From Phycisphaerales bacterium (GTDB lineage Bacteria > Planctomycetota > Phycisphaerae > Phycisphaerales > UBA1924), in the NCBI GenBank assembly GCA_020427395.1, contig JAGQON010000030.1, positions 1-41,566 on the forward strand: a DNA stretch of 41,566 nt, written 5' to 3'. Each line of letters begins with the position of its first letter. Position 1 is the first letter of the stretch. The notes under the pieces were generated by a model. The model worked only from the letters and a program-made list of their open reading frames with translations, had not been told where the DNA came from and did not search any database. Positions 1 to 7,799 of the stretch are shown here, piece by piece. A program made the position numbers and the translations under genes.

Positions 1-430
1 TCCACAGGTGCAAGTCGATCAGGAAGACGAAGGGGAAGAACATCACCGGGATGACCAGCAGCACGGCCCAGCGGCTGTGGATAAAGCTCGCAAGCTCCAA
101 AAGGACCACGAAGAGGATCATCACATACACACCCACACTCCGCTCGATCTGGGCGGCCTCGTGGAGAGATCGCATCCCGATGTAGTGGTTGAGCCCGTCG
201 ATCTCCTCGACATCGCCCGAGAGCTGGTTGACAAAGGCGGTCAGGTGCAGGTTGTTGGGGTACTGGGGTGCGACAAGGTCCATCTGCCAGTAGGGGAGGA
301 AGAGCGAGACGAGCAGCAGGATGCGTGCGATCAGCAGCAACCCGCCGGGAAGCCCGTACCGGAGCCCGTGCTTCTGAAGCTCCGTCTGCTCGACGCGTGG
401 CCCGATGATCCGTTCGATGAAGCGTGGCAT
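1..430 (-). CDS. Membrane protein of the nos cluster, NosB candidate (partial)
   Basis: This reading frame starts at ATG 430 and runs off the left edge of the window, so only the first 143 residues are seen. A GGAG ribosome site lies 6 nt before the start. It has a basic N-terminus, a membrane segment at about residues 28-48, a soluble loop with an NHYIGMR motif at 81-87, and two further hydrophobic stretches at about 101-118 and 121-141. It begins 83 nt after nosZ on the same strand. In clade II nos clusters the gene after nosZ is usually the polytopic membrane protein NosB, so position and topology suggest that role. I do not recognise a catalytic motif, and the name rests on context. Confidence 0.55.
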   Translation of the reverse strand, partial: MPRFIERIIGPRVEQTELQKHGLRYGLPGGLLLIARILLLVSLFLPYWQMDLVAPQYPNNLHLTAFVNQLSGDVEEIDGLNHYIGMRSLHEAAQIERSVGVYVMILFVVLLELASFIHSRWAVLLVIPVMFFPFVFLIDLHLW

Positions 431-513
431 GATGTACTCCGTCCCTCGTTATGAGCGGTGGTGGTTGAAATGCGCCCAAGGGCGCTCTCGCGCCCCGGGC
501 GACAGAAGGGTGA

Positions 514-2502
514 TCAGTCCTCGGAGGGTTCGACCATCAGGTAGCCCATCATCTCCAGGTGGAGCGCTGAGCAGAACTCGGAGCAGTAGAACGGGAAGGT
601 ACCGGCGGTGTCAGCATCGAACTCGATCGTGACGGTCTCACCGGGCTCGAGCGATGCGGTGATGTTGTAGACCGGCACCGCAAAGCCGTGGGTCGCGTCG
701 AAGGCACGCTCGGTATTGGTGATGTGCCAGCGCACCTTGTCGCCCTGCTTGAGATAGATATGCTCTGGGTTGAAGTGGCTGCGGATCGCGGTCATGTAGA
801 TATCGACCGACCCGTCGTCGTTGCGCTCGACACGCTCCATGCCCTTCTTCGGAGCCATCGGCTCGAGGTTCTGGACATGCGGGTCCCAGCCGACGCCCGG
901 GTAGGTCTCCCAGGCCTTGATCTTGTCTGCCTTGATGATCTGGGCGTAGTGGGGCTCGCCCACGCCCATCGCCATGTCGTAGAGCACGGGCATGTCCGTG
1001 CCCTTGTTGGCGATATCAACGAGCTGGAGGTTCTGCGGGAGCAGCGGGCCCGTAGTGATGAAGCGATCGACAGACCACTTGTTGAGCGAGACGAGGTACT
1101 TCCCGTCGGGCGAAACGGTGTCGCCCTCGGCCACGGCGATGTGACCGACGTTGTAATGGACGGGAGTCTTGTGCACGAGGGTCCAGTCCGGCTCGGGGCT
1201 CGCGGCGCCGTAGCTGCCGCCCATGGTCCAGCGGGCGACCGCCGAGTCGAGGTACAGCGAGGTATACGCGTAGCCGTCGGGTCCGAACTGGGTGTGTAGC
1301 GGACCGAGCCCCAGCTCGATCTGGGTCTCGACGACGGAATCAAAGTCGAGGATTGGCACGCCGTATTCGTCAGTGCCCGAGAAGGTCTTGTTCGCGATGG
1401 CCTTCTTGATCTTGTCCATCGAGTAGATGGTGACATGCGGGTCGAGCTTGCCCGAGACGACGATGAAGTCGCCCTTGGGCGCGACATCCACGCCGTGCGG
1501 GCTGCGGGGTTCGGGGGTGACATGCAGCAGCCCCTCGGCCAGCGCGGTCTTGAGCGTGATCACCGGGAAGCCCTTGATCATCTCGACCTTACCGGCCTGA
1601 TAAACCTTCTCAGCCTTGTGCCAGTCGATGATGTGGAGAAAGTCGGTGGCGTTCATGCTCGCGCCGGCCTCGAACGGGGGCTTCTTGTCCTGGATGCCAC
1701 CGGTCGCCTGCTCGGTGTTGAGCGAGTTCATAAAGAAGTAGCCGTCGCTGGCGAGTTTGCCCGCGTCAGAGAGATCCTGCCAGTAGGGAGGCAGCTCGAT
1801 CGCGAACGACTTGCTCGTGTCGATGCGCCCGCGGTTGCGGTCGAACTTCCAGAGTGTCACCGAGCCTTTGTACTTCTCTTTGTACTCGCTGATGGGGGCG
1901 TAATCGCTCCCCCACGGCACCGCATACTGTCCACCCTCGATGACATAGTCGGTGTTGGGCGTGACGAAGGTGCCGCCATGATCGCTCAGGGTGAGCGGGT
2001 TCTTGATGATCTGCTTGGTTTCCCAGTCACGTAGGTCGATGACGGCGACGCGGGCGTTGATCTTGTCGTTGATGAAGAGCCACTGCCCGTCGTAGTCGCC
2101 GTTGGTTTCCGAGAGTGCCGGGTGGTGCGTGTCGCCCCAGAGGTTGGACTTGCCCTTGGGGAAGCCCGATTCGAGGATGTCGTTGCCAACGCCAAAGCCC
2201 CAGCCCTGCCAGGACTCGGGCGTGAAGACGGCGATTGAGCGGAGCAGACGCATGCTCGGCAGCCCGACCGCAAAGACCTGCCCGGCGTGCCCGCTGGATG
2301 CGAACATGATGTACTCGTCCTTCTGGCCGCTCGGGACATAGGTCTTGGCGGCGGCGACCAGGTCGGCGGCGCTCAGGCCCCGCTCCTGAGCGACCTTCTG
2401 CACATCGCTCATGGACTGCGAGCAGGCGATGGTTGCTGGCGCGGCGATCGCCGTGATGGCCGCGAGCAGCATCGGTGTTGCGTGGCGTGTGGCGTGACTC
2501 AT
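514..2502 (-). CDS. nosZ: Nitrous-oxide reductase, clade II (Sec-type)
   Basis: Reduces N2O to N2 in the periplasm, the last step of denitrification. The 662-residue protein has the seven-bladed propeller with likely CuZ histidines H126 and H127 (DTHHP), H175 (DHGG), H336 (SPHG), H403 (GPLHTQ), H454 (NVGH) and H518 (EPHY). The C-terminal cupredoxin domain has CuA ligands H605, C640, C644, H648 and M651 (C-x3-C-x3-H-x2-M). The signal peptide (about 1-27) has no twin arginine, and LGPLHT and EFCSA match clade II signatures, so Sec export is expected. The cysteine at 27 does not follow a good lipobox. AGGTGA precedes the ATG. It lies between a diheme cytochrome c (76 nt upstream) and a membrane protein. 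All metal ligands are present, so it should be functional if copper is delivered. Confidence 0.97.
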   Translation of the reverse strand: MSHATRHATPMLLAAITAIAAPATIACSQSMSDVQKVAQERGLSAADLVAAAKTYVPSGQKDEYIMFASSGHAGQVFAVGLPSMRLLRSIAVFTPESWQGWGFGVGNDILESGFPKGKSNLWGDTHHPALSETNGDYDGQWLFINDKINARVAVIDLRDWETKQIIKNPLTLSDHGGTFVTPNTDYVIEGGQYAVPWGSDYAPISEYKEKYKGSVTLWKFDRNRGRIDTSKSFAIELPPYWQDLSDAGKLASDGYFFMNSLNTEQATGGIQDKKPPFEAGASMNATDFLHIIDWHKAEKVYQAGKVEMIKGFPVITLKTALAEGLLHVTPEPRSPHGVDVAPKGDFIVVSGKLDPHVTIYSMDKIKKAIANKTFSGTDEYGVPILDFDSVVETQIELGLGPLHTQFGPDGYAYTSLYLDSAVARWTMGGSYGAASPEPDWTLVHKTPVHYNVGHIAVAEGDTVSPDGKYLVSLNKWSVDRFITTGPLLPQNLQLVDIANKGTDMPVLYDMAMGVGEPHYAQIIKADKIKAWETYPGVGWDPHVQNLEPMAPKKGMERVERNDDGSVDIYMTAIRSHFNPEHIYLKQGDKVRWHITNTERAFDATHGFAVPVYNITASLEPGETVTIEFDADTAGTFPFYCSEFCSALHLEMMGYLMVEPSED

Positions 2503-2578
2503 TGATTCACCTCATCTTCTGTCCAGCCGCGTTCGGGTTCGGGAGTCGTCCCGATGGTGAACCGGCGGGTGGGTTGAC

Positions 2579-3445
2579 TCAGTTGGAAGCGAGCGCCTGC
2601 TGCTGCAAGGCCCGCAGGTACTCCACGATCTGGTAGAGCTGCTCGTCGGTGATGGCGGGGTTGCCGCCCTTGGGTGGCATGTCGATGCCGGTGGTGTTGT
2701 TGGCGTCCCACACGGGGCGTCCCGACTTGATGAACTTCACCAGCCCGTCGTTCGTCTCGCCACGCACGAACCCGCTTGTGGTGAGCGGGAGACCGAGCTG
2801 CTCGATGCCCTCGGCGCCCTCGCCGTGGCAGGCGGCGCACGAGGAGATAAAGAGCTGGTAGCCAGGGTGACCATCGAGCTCGATGGCAACCTGCCCACCG
2901 CCGCCTTCGCTGGTCAGGTCCCACGCCTCGACCGAGACGACCTGGGCGCTGTGGTCCTGCATGTCGCGCAGGAGCGCGATGACATCACGCAGCTGATCGT
3001 CGCCGAGCCCGGACGCGCCGCGCGGGGGCATGAGCGCCCCGGTGGTGTTCAGCAGGTCGTCCACCTTGCGACCCTCGGCCAAGAGCCGGAAGAGCTCAAC
3101 ATCGCTGGAACCCTGCACGAAGGCGCTGTTGCGGAGCGGTTTGCCCAAGCGAGGCACGCCCGCGCCGTCCGCGCCGTGGCAGACAGCGCAGGCGGTGCGG
3201 AAGACCTCGCGCCCGGCGGCAAGCTGCTGGGCCTGTGCGAGTGCGCCGCTCTGGGAATCCACGGATTCCATGGAAACCGGGGTGATGGTGGGCGAGTTGC
3301 CGGGATGGGCGATGACGACCAGAGCGAGGATCACGGGGAGCGTGCAGCCCATCAGAGCAGCGAGTCCGATGCTGGCCCAGCGGTAAGGATCGGCCTTCTG
3401 AGTGTCTGAGTGACGATTTGTGCTGGCTTGGGCGGTGCTGGTCAT
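2579..3445 (-). CDS. Membrane-anchored diheme cytochrome c, probable NosZ electron donor
   Basis: A 288-residue protein with one N-terminal membrane anchor (about residues 26-46) and two cytochrome c domains facing the periplasm. The heme sites are CAVCH (86-90) and CAACH (203-207). Methionines in LMPPRG (139) and DMPPKG (256) are the likely sixth ligands. The two halves look like a duplication, since both carry NTTG-x-xMPP-x-G. I chose ATG 3445 because TGAGG lies about 8 nt before it; in-frame ATGs at 3457 and 3481 lack such a site. It is the first gene of the leftward nos group and probably carries electrons from the quinol pool or a bc complex to NosZ. This partner role is inferred from synteny. 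Confidence 0.85.
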   Translation of the reverse strand: MTSTAQASTNRHSDTQKADPYRWASIGLAALMGCTLPVILALVVIAHPGNSPTITPVSMESVDSQSGALAQAQQLAAGREVFRTACAVCHGADGAGVPRLGKPLRNSAFVQGSSDVELFRLLAEGRKVDDLLNTTGALMPPRGASGLGDDQLRDVIALLRDMQDHSAQVVSVEAWDLTSEGGGGQVAIELDGHPGYQLFISSCAACHGEGAEGIEQLGLPLTTSGFVRGETNDGLVKFIKSGRPVWDANNTTGIDMPPKGGNPAITDEQLYQIVEYLRALQQQALASN

Positions 3446-3464
3446 GGCGGGCCTCATTTTATTA

Positions 3465-3480
3465 TGGATTAGTGTATCCA
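3465..3480. promoter_or_regulatory. Palindromic operator candidate 1, TGGAT-N6-ATCCA
   Basis: Perfect 5-bp inverted repeat around TAGTGT. It lies 20 bp before the cytochrome start, downstream of the putative promoter, where a bound repressor would block elongation. Its right part, AGTGTATCCA (3471-3480), is repeated in inverse as TGGATACACT at 3540-3549. Confidence 0.6.
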
Positions 3481-3510
3481 CATATCGACTAATAGCGTAT
3501 CATGGATAAA

Positions 3511-3526
3511 TGGATAGTCAAATCCA
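3511..3526. promoter_or_regulatory. Palindromic operator candidate 2, TGGAT-N6-ATCCA, over a -35 element
   Basis: Perfect 5-bp inverted repeat with the same 6-bp spacing as site 1, 46 bp away centre to centre. On the minus strand its spacer reads as part of TTGACT (3516-3521), a good -35 for the leftward nos group, with a weak TACGCT -10 about 16 bp further on. Additional TGGAT half-sites lie at 3503-3507 and 3540-3544. The layout fits repression by the divergent Rrf2 protein. Confidence 0.55.
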
Positions 3527-3623
3527 CTAACGGGAAATTTGGATACACTTACTGGGCCGAGTGAGAAGATCGCGCGGCCTGGCTTGGCAGGAAGCGATCA
3601 TCGCTCTGGAGTAAGGAAGCACG

Positions 3624-4088
3624 ATGCTGAATCAATCCGCTGAATACGCCCTGCGGGCAGTAGTCCACTTGGCGACGCTGCCTGCGGATCAGCAGGCGTC
3701 TGCGGGGGACATTTCCGATCGGACCAAAGTTCCGATCCCGTACCTCCAGAAGGTGCTGCGGACGCTGACGCGAAGGGGCGTGCTCCACGCCAAGCGCGGC
3801 ATGGGTGGGGGGTTCTGCTTGGCCAAGTCGAGCGGCGAGATTACGGTTCTCGAGATCCTCAATGCGTTCGACTCGTCGCCGCAGCGGATCGAGACCTGCC
3901 CGCTGGGGATCAAGGGGCACACGCACCTTTGCCCGCTGCACACGCTGATCGACGAACAGGTCGCCAATGCCCAGCGTGTGTTCGCAACGACGACCATCCA
4001 TGACATCCTGGGCTCGGATAGCGAGATCAGGCCGCTGTGCGACGGGCTGGCACGCGTGTCGCTCGGGCTGCCGAAGGACAACAGATAG
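3624..4088 (+). CDS. Rrf2-family transcriptional regulator
   Basis: A 154-residue winged-helix regulator of the Rrf2 (IscR/NsrR/RirA) family. The N-terminus (NQSAEYALRAVVHLA) and the helix-turn-helix plus wing up to GGGFCLAK (about 62-68) are typical. Family members often bind an Fe-S cluster through three cysteines near residues 92-106. Here that segment has only C92 and C103 (C-x10-C) with H99, H101 and H106 nearby, and another cysteine at 65, so ligation would be unusual. AAGGAA lies shortly before ATG 3624. It is divergent from the nos genes and 74 nt upstream of the RIC gene, so it probably controls both groups in response to NO, iron or redox state, through the TGGAT-N6-ATCCA sites. The signal cannot be read from sequence. 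Confidence 0.9.
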   Translation: MLNQSAEYALRAVVHLATLPADQQASAGDISDRTKVPIPYLQKVLRTLTRRGVLHAKRGMGGGFCLAKSSGEITVLEILNAFDSSPQRIETCPLGIKGHTHLCPLHTLIDEQVANAQRVFATTTIHDILGSDSEIRPLCDGLARVSLGLPKDNR

Positions 4089-4149
4089 GACTGACCCCGT
4101 CGTGGGCGATGCCACTCATCAGAAGGGTGATTGACAGGAGTTCATTTTC

Positions 4150-4155
4150 AAGGAG
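4150..4155 (+). promoter_or_regulatory. Ribosome binding site AAGGAG for the RIC gene
   Basis: AAGGAG 7 nt before ATG 4163 fixes this start. Open frame continues upstream to 4037, but it overlaps the end of the regulator gene and has no ribosome site. Confidence 0.75.
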
Positions 4156-4162
4156 TACTCAG

Positions 4163-4906
4163 ATGTCAGACACCCAGATCAGTGTTTCTACGCCCCTTGC
4201 TGAGATCGCGAGCGCGATGCCACATGCGATCCCGCTGCTCGAGTCCAACCGGCTCGACTACTGCTGCCACGGCGAGGTCTCGCTCGGGCAGGCCTGCATG
4301 GACAAGGGCATGGACCCAGAGCGTCTTCTGCAATCGATCATCGATCAAAAACCTTTACTGCCCGATACAGGGCGGTTCGATCCTGCTTCCATGACGATGA
4401 CCGAGCTGGCGGACCACATCGAGGCGACCCATCATGCGATCACGCGTGAAACGCTGGGTCGCCTGCAGGAACTGCTTCCCCGCCTAATCGAGGCGCACGG
4501 GCTGACGCACCCGGAGCTGCAAGAGTTGAGCGCCTGCGTCGAGGCGTTCGCCGACGACCTTGAGGATCACATGATCCGCGAAGAAAAGGTGCTGTTCCCA
4601 TGGCTACGGCGCCTCGAGCGCAAGAGCGAGATCCAGGGCGGGCCGCCCTGGAGCGTAAGGCGTCCGATCGATTGCATGATCCACGACCACGACAGCGCGG
4701 GCGAGATGCTCGAGCGGATGCGCACGCTCACGGGCGACTACGGCGTGCCCGCAGACGGGTGCGGGACCTACCGGGTGTGCATGTCACTGCTTGATTCGCT
4801 GGAGCGTGACACGCATATCCACATCCACAAGGAGAACAACATCCTGTTCCCGCGTGGGATCGAGGCCGAGCGGCAACGCGGCGAGGCGCGTCTGATGGCG
4901 ACTTGA
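4163..4906 (+). CDS. Iron-sulfur cluster repair di-iron protein (RIC; ScdA/YtfE/NorA family)
   Basis: Cytoplasmic protein of 247 residues. It starts with a ScdA_N (DUF542) domain, with a TPLAEIA segment and DYCCHG (32-37). A hemerythrin-like four-helix domain follows, with many His and Glu residues suited to a di-iron centre: H85, H90/H91, DHMIREEKVLFPW, MIHDHD and HIHIHKENNILFPR. The family repairs iron centres damaged by NO or peroxide. It follows the Rrf2 regulator by 74 nt on the same strand and is followed by a terminator at 4967-4991, so the two probably form one unit. Placement next to nosZ suggests protection during denitrification. Confidence 0.93.
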   Translation: MSDTQISVSTPLAEIASAMPHAIPLLESNRLDYCCHGEVSLGQACMDKGMDPERLLQSIIDQKPLLPDTGRFDPASMTMTELADHIEATHHAITRETLGRLQELLPRLIEAHGLTHPELQELSACVEAFADDLEDHMIREEKVLFPWLRRLERKSEIQGGPPWSVRRPIDCMIHDHDSAGEMLERMRTLTGDYGVPADGCGTYRVCMSLLDSLERDTHIHIHKENNILFPRGIEAERQRGEARLMAT

Positions 4907-4966
4907 TTCGTTCACCTCATGCACGCGTATCCGGATCGTTGATTTGATTTCTTCGCACCATGCCAG

Positions 4967-4991
4967 AGCACGCGGGTTTCCGCGTGCTTTT
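4967..4991 (+). terminator. Rho-independent terminator after the Rrf2-RIC unit
   Basis: Perfect 9-bp stem AGCACGCGG / CCGCGTGCT (4967-4975 with 4980-4988), loop GTTT, then TTTT. It lies 60 bp after the RIC stop and before the GH43 gene. Confidence 0.8.
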
Positions 4992-5039
4992 CGCATGCGC
5001 TGTAACCGGGTCTGTGCGCACAGATCGTGGCGGTCCGCC

Positions 5040-5045
5040 TACGCT
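5040..5045 (+). promoter_or_regulatory. -10 element TACGCT of a probable leaderless start (GH43 gene)
   Basis: TACGCT ends 5 nt before ATG 5051. There is no usable Shine-Dalgarno: AGGG touches the start codon. Transcription would begin at or next to the start codon. No clear -35 is visible. Confidence 0.45.
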
Positions 5046-5050
5046 AGGGC

Positions 5051-6067
5051 ATGAAACACCGCAACCACATCTGGATCGTGTTCGCGTTGATGTCGGCAGT
5101 GATATCGGCCATGCTGCTCCCCGGATGCACCCGTGCGCTGAGCGGCAACCCCGTATTCGACGGCTGGTACGCCGATCCGGAGGTCGCGTACTTTGACGGC
5201 CGCGTCTGGATCTACCCGACCTACTCGGCACTCTACGACCAGCAGCTGCACTTCGATGCGTTCAGTTCCAGCGATCTGGTGGAGTGGACCAAGCATGAGC
5301 GGGTGCTCACGAATGAGAATGTCGACTGGGCCACACGGGCCATGTGGGCGCCTTCGGTGGTGGAGCATGACGGGCGGTACTGGTTCTTCTTCGGTGCCAA
5401 CGATATCCAGAGCAACGAGCAGCCCGGCGGCATCGGGGTGGCGGTGAGCGACGACCCCGCGGGACCATTTGTGGATGCGCTCGGCGAGCCGCTGATCGAC
5501 CGGTTCCACAACGGTGCTCAACCCATCGACCAGTTTGTGTTCAAAGACCCCAGCGGGCAGCACTTCCTGATCTACGGCGGCTGGCGCCACTGCAATATCG
5601 CACAGCTCAACAGCGACTACTCCGGGTTCGTGCCATTCAGCGATAGCCAGGTGTTCAAAGAGATCACGCCCGAGGGGTATGTCGAGGGCCCGTTCATGTT
5701 CATGCGAGGTGGTCGATACTATTTTATGTGGTCAGAGGGCGGCTGGACCGGTCCGGACTATTCCGTCGCGTACGCGATTGCTGACTCACCGATGGGGCCG
5801 TTCAAACGGATCGGGAAGATCCTCAAGCAGGACCCGCAGGTCGCCACCGGTGCCGGGCACCACAGCGTGCTGCACATCCCGGGCGATGACCGCTGGTACA
5901 TCGTCTACCACCGCCGCCCGTTGGGCGAGACCGACGGCAACCACCGTGTCGTGTGCATCGACCGGATGGAGTTTGACGAGAACGGGCACATCAAACCAGT
6001 CAAAATCACTTTCGACGGCGTGGAGGCGATCCCGCTGGGCGGCAAATACAGGCCAATCAAAGATTGA
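5051..6067 (+). CDS. Glycoside hydrolase family 43 lipoprotein
   Basis: A 338-residue exported lipoprotein: basic N-terminus, hydrophobic segment, lipobox LLPGC with C26. The rest is a five-bladed propeller of the GH43 type. The three acidic residues of the family are seen as D42 (WYADPE, general base), D160 (QPIDQF, pKa modulator) and E212 (VEGPF, general acid). GH43 enzymes split arabinofuranosides, xylosides or arabinans by inversion; the exact substrate cannot be read here. No carbohydrate-binding module or sugar transporter is nearby, so it stands alone between a terminator and the tRNA-Ile. The spacing to TACGCT suggests a leaderless mRNA. Confidence 0.88.
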   Translation: MKHRNHIWIVFALMSAVISAMLLPGCTRALSGNPVFDGWYADPEVAYFDGRVWIYPTYSALYDQQLHFDAFSSSDLVEWTKHERVLTNENVDWATRAMWAPSVVEHDGRYWFFFGANDIQSNEQPGGIGVAVSDDPAGPFVDALGEPLIDRFHNGAQPIDQFVFKDPSGQHFLIYGGWRHCNIAQLNSDYSGFVPFSDSQVFKEITPEGYVEGPFMFMRGGRYYFMWSEGGWTGPDYSVAYAIADSPMGPFKRIGKILKQDPQVATGAGHHSVLHIPGDDRWYIVYHRRPLGETDGNHRVVCIDRMEFDENGHIKPVKITFDGVEAIPLGGKYRPIKD

Positions 6068-6118
6068 TCCTGTTGCGCCATAGGGAGCGTTCAACGCGAG
6101 TACGAAGCCAAAAACAGA

Positions 6119-6149
6119 GCAGGGACCGGTCTGATGCCGATCCCTGTTT
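6119..6149 (+). terminator. Probable terminator after the GH43 gene
   Basis: An 11-bp stem with one mismatch and one G-U pair (6119-6129 with 6137-6147), a 7-nt loop, and a short T run (TTT, then CTGATGTT). It lies 50 bp after the stop codon. Confidence 0.5.
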
Positions 6150-6180
6150 CTGATGTTGATTGCTCGCACGAAGCGATGAA

Positions 6181-6253
6181 TGGGCCCGGACAGACTCGAA
6201 CTGTCGACCTCACCGTTATCAGCGGTGCGCTCTACCAACTGAGCTACGGGCCC
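6181..6253 (-). tRNA. tRNA-Ile(GAT)
   Basis: A 73-nt minus-strand tRNA with all arms. The acceptor stem is GGGCCCG / CGGGCCC with discriminator A. The D arm has AGCTCAGTTGGTAGAGC. The anticodon stem CACCG / CGGTG encloses loop CTGATAA with anticodon GAT. The T arm has GTTCGAGTC. CCA is not encoded. No rRNA gene lies beside it, although this tRNA often sits inside rRNA operons. Confidence 0.95.
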
Positions 6254-6263
6254 GCGGGTCACG

Positions 6264-6269
6264 AGTATA
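6264..6269 (-). promoter_or_regulatory. -10 element TATACT of the tRNA-Ile gene
   Basis: TATACT on the minus strand ends 10 bp before the first tRNA base, a normal distance for a stable RNA promoter. No good -35 was seen at 16-18 bp. Confidence 0.5.
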
Positions 6270-6351
6270 GACCCATTTTTCGCACTCGTCGCCACCCCCA
6301 AGCCGCCAAAATCGACAACTTTTCCTAGCTCTGGACCTCCAGAAACGGGTT

Positions 6352-6367
6352 GCGGGGAGCACCCCGC
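6352..6367. other. Small perfect hairpin GCGGGG-AGCA-CCCCGC
   Basis: A 6-bp stem, 4-nt loop hairpin between the tRNA and phhA, next to another short palindrome CTGGA-CC-TCCAG (6331-6342). There is no T tract. A TATACT hexamer at 6388-6393 downstream could be the -10 of phhA. The role is unknown. Confidence 0.3.
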
Positions 6368-6450
6368 TGGCATACTACGACCGAGAATATACTATAAAGG
6401 AGTCACGCAGCCCGAATCACGGGAGCGTCAGCGACAGGAGGTCACTCGTC

Positions 6451-7368
6451 ATGCGTGCGGACATCAGCTACAACAACATCATCGACGGCGACGAGTTCGC
6501 GCGGGCCCAGAAGGCCGCCGACGACTCGGCTGGGCTCGATCACACCCAGATCGATACCGAAGCCTTCTATGTCACCCAGCATTACGAAAAGTACTCCGAA
6601 GAAAATCACCAGGTCTGGAAGACGCTCTGGTACAAGCGATGGGATGTGCTCGAGAAGCAGGCATCGCAGACCTACCTCAAGGGGCTCCGGGCCATCAATC
6701 TCAACCCCGATCGTGTCCCCCTGCTCTACGGTGAAGTGCCCGACCCCTACGAGCCCGGCAAGACCATCACCGGCATCAACGAGTACCTTCGCCCGCTCAC
6801 CGGCTGGCAATCACGCGGGGTTCCGGGCTACCTGCCTGCCAAGGCCTTTTTCAGTTGCCTGAGCCGGCGCGAGTTCCCATCGACCATCGTCATCCGACCC
6901 ATCGACAAGATGGACTACCTCCCCGAGCCCGACATCTTCCACGATGTCTTCGGACATGTTCCGCTCCACGCAGACCCCGTGTTCGCGGACTTCCTCCAGA
7001 CCTACGGCAAGGCCGCTTTGCTCGCAGGCCCCGAGCACGAGGAAGCCCTGGCACGGCTGTTCTGGTTCACCGTCGAGTTCGGTCTCATCAGCGAAAACGG
7101 CAATCTCAAGGTATACGGCTCGGGCACCATCTCGTCCCACGCCGAGAGCGAGTATGCCCTCAACGCCCCCGAGGGCACCGGCGGTCGCGACAACGGGCAG
7201 ATCGAACGCCGACCATTCAACCTCGAACGCGTCATCAATACGCCTTTCGAGATCGACCACTTCCAGGACATCGTGTATGTGCTCGACAGCTTCGAGCAGC
7301 TCCGCGATGCCATGGACAGCTACGCCAACCGCGTTATCGAAGAAGCCAACGCCCCCGCGGGGGCTTGA
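6451..7368 (+). CDS. phhA: Phenylalanine 4-monooxygenase
   Basis: Iron- and pterin-dependent aromatic amino acid hydroxylase that turns phenylalanine into tyrosine in the cytoplasm. The 305-residue length fits the single-domain bacterial enzyme. The iron ligands are H164 and H169 in FHDVFGHVPLH and E209 in FWFTVEFGL. The PLTGWQ and GYLPAKAFF segments are also typical. AGGAGGT lies 8 nt before ATG 6451. No pterin dehydratase (phhB) or transaminase lies next to it. A DUF2892 gene follows after 98 bp on the same strand, but a hairpin lies between them. Confidence 0.95.
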   Translation: MRADISYNNIIDGDEFARAQKAADDSAGLDHTQIDTEAFYVTQHYEKYSEENHQVWKTLWYKRWDVLEKQASQTYLKGLRAINLNPDRVPLLYGEVPDPYEPGKTITGINEYLRPLTGWQSRGVPGYLPAKAFFSCLSRREFPSTIVIRPIDKMDYLPEPDIFHDVFGHVPLHADPVFADFLQTYGKAALLAGPEHEEALARLFWFTVEFGLISENGNLKVYGSGTISSHAESEYALNAPEGTGGRDNGQIERRPFNLERVINTPFEIDHFQDIVYVLDSFEQLRDAMDSYANRVIEEANAPAGA

Positions 7369-7422
7369 CAAGCAGATTGTGGCTCCCCTCGACCACGCAG
7401 GGTGGTACAAGAGTCACAAGCA

Positions 7423-7446
7423 CTTTCCCCGCAGTTGTGGGGAAGG
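7423..7446 (+). other. Hairpin in the leader of the DUF2892 gene
   Basis: CTTTCCCC pairs with GGGGAAGG across an 8-nt loop, ending 20 nt before ATG 7467. It lacks a T tract, so it is either a weak terminator after phhA or a 5' leader structure. Confidence 0.3.
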
Positions 7447-7466
7447 GACGAACAAAGGAAACCGCT

Positions 7467-7682
7467 ATGAAACCCAACGAAAACGGCATCGATCGTACAC
7501 TCCGCCTCATTCTCGGCGTCGTCCTGCTCATCGCAAGCTACATGTGGCTGGGTGTCGCCGCGGGCGAGATCACCGGCATCATCGCGGCAGTTATCGGCGC
7601 GGTCATGCTCATCACCGGCCTCGTGGGCTTCTGCCCCGCGTATCGCTTGGTGGGAATGAGCACCTGCAAGGTCAACCACTGA
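7467..7682 (+). CDS. Small DUF2892 (YgaP-type transmembrane) protein
   Basis: A 71-residue protein with two membrane segments (about 12-31 and 35-52) and a C-terminal FCPAY-x3-GMSTC motif. This is the usual DUF2892 pattern, also found as the membrane part of the YgaP rhodanese. AAAGGAAA precedes the start. The family's function is poorly defined; the two cysteines suggest a link with sulfur or metal handling, but no rhodanese domain is present. Confidence 0.85.
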   Translation: MKPNENGIDRTLRLILGVVLLIASYMWLGVAAGEITGIIAAVIGAVMLITGLVGFCPAYRLVGMSTCKVNH

Positions 7683-7799
7683 TCCAGAGTTAGTCCGCCT
7701 GAACTCTAAACCACTTTTCATCCTGCCCTCAGCGTGAGATCAGGTTGATGCGGTTCACTCTGAACACGCACAACTGACTCTATCGCGAAAGGGCATCCG

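Noticed and set aside
514..2502. Twin-arginine (clade I) NosZ
   Set aside because: The signal peptide has no RR motif, and clade II signatures are present.
3446..3623. FNR/DNR (TTGAT-N4-ATCAA) or classical NsrR box in the nos control region
   Set aside because: No such consensus is present; the only strong symmetry is TGGAT-N6-ATCCA.
6181..6253. tRNA-Ile as attachment site of an integrated element
   Set aside because: No integrase and no repeated tRNA 3' end were seen nearby.
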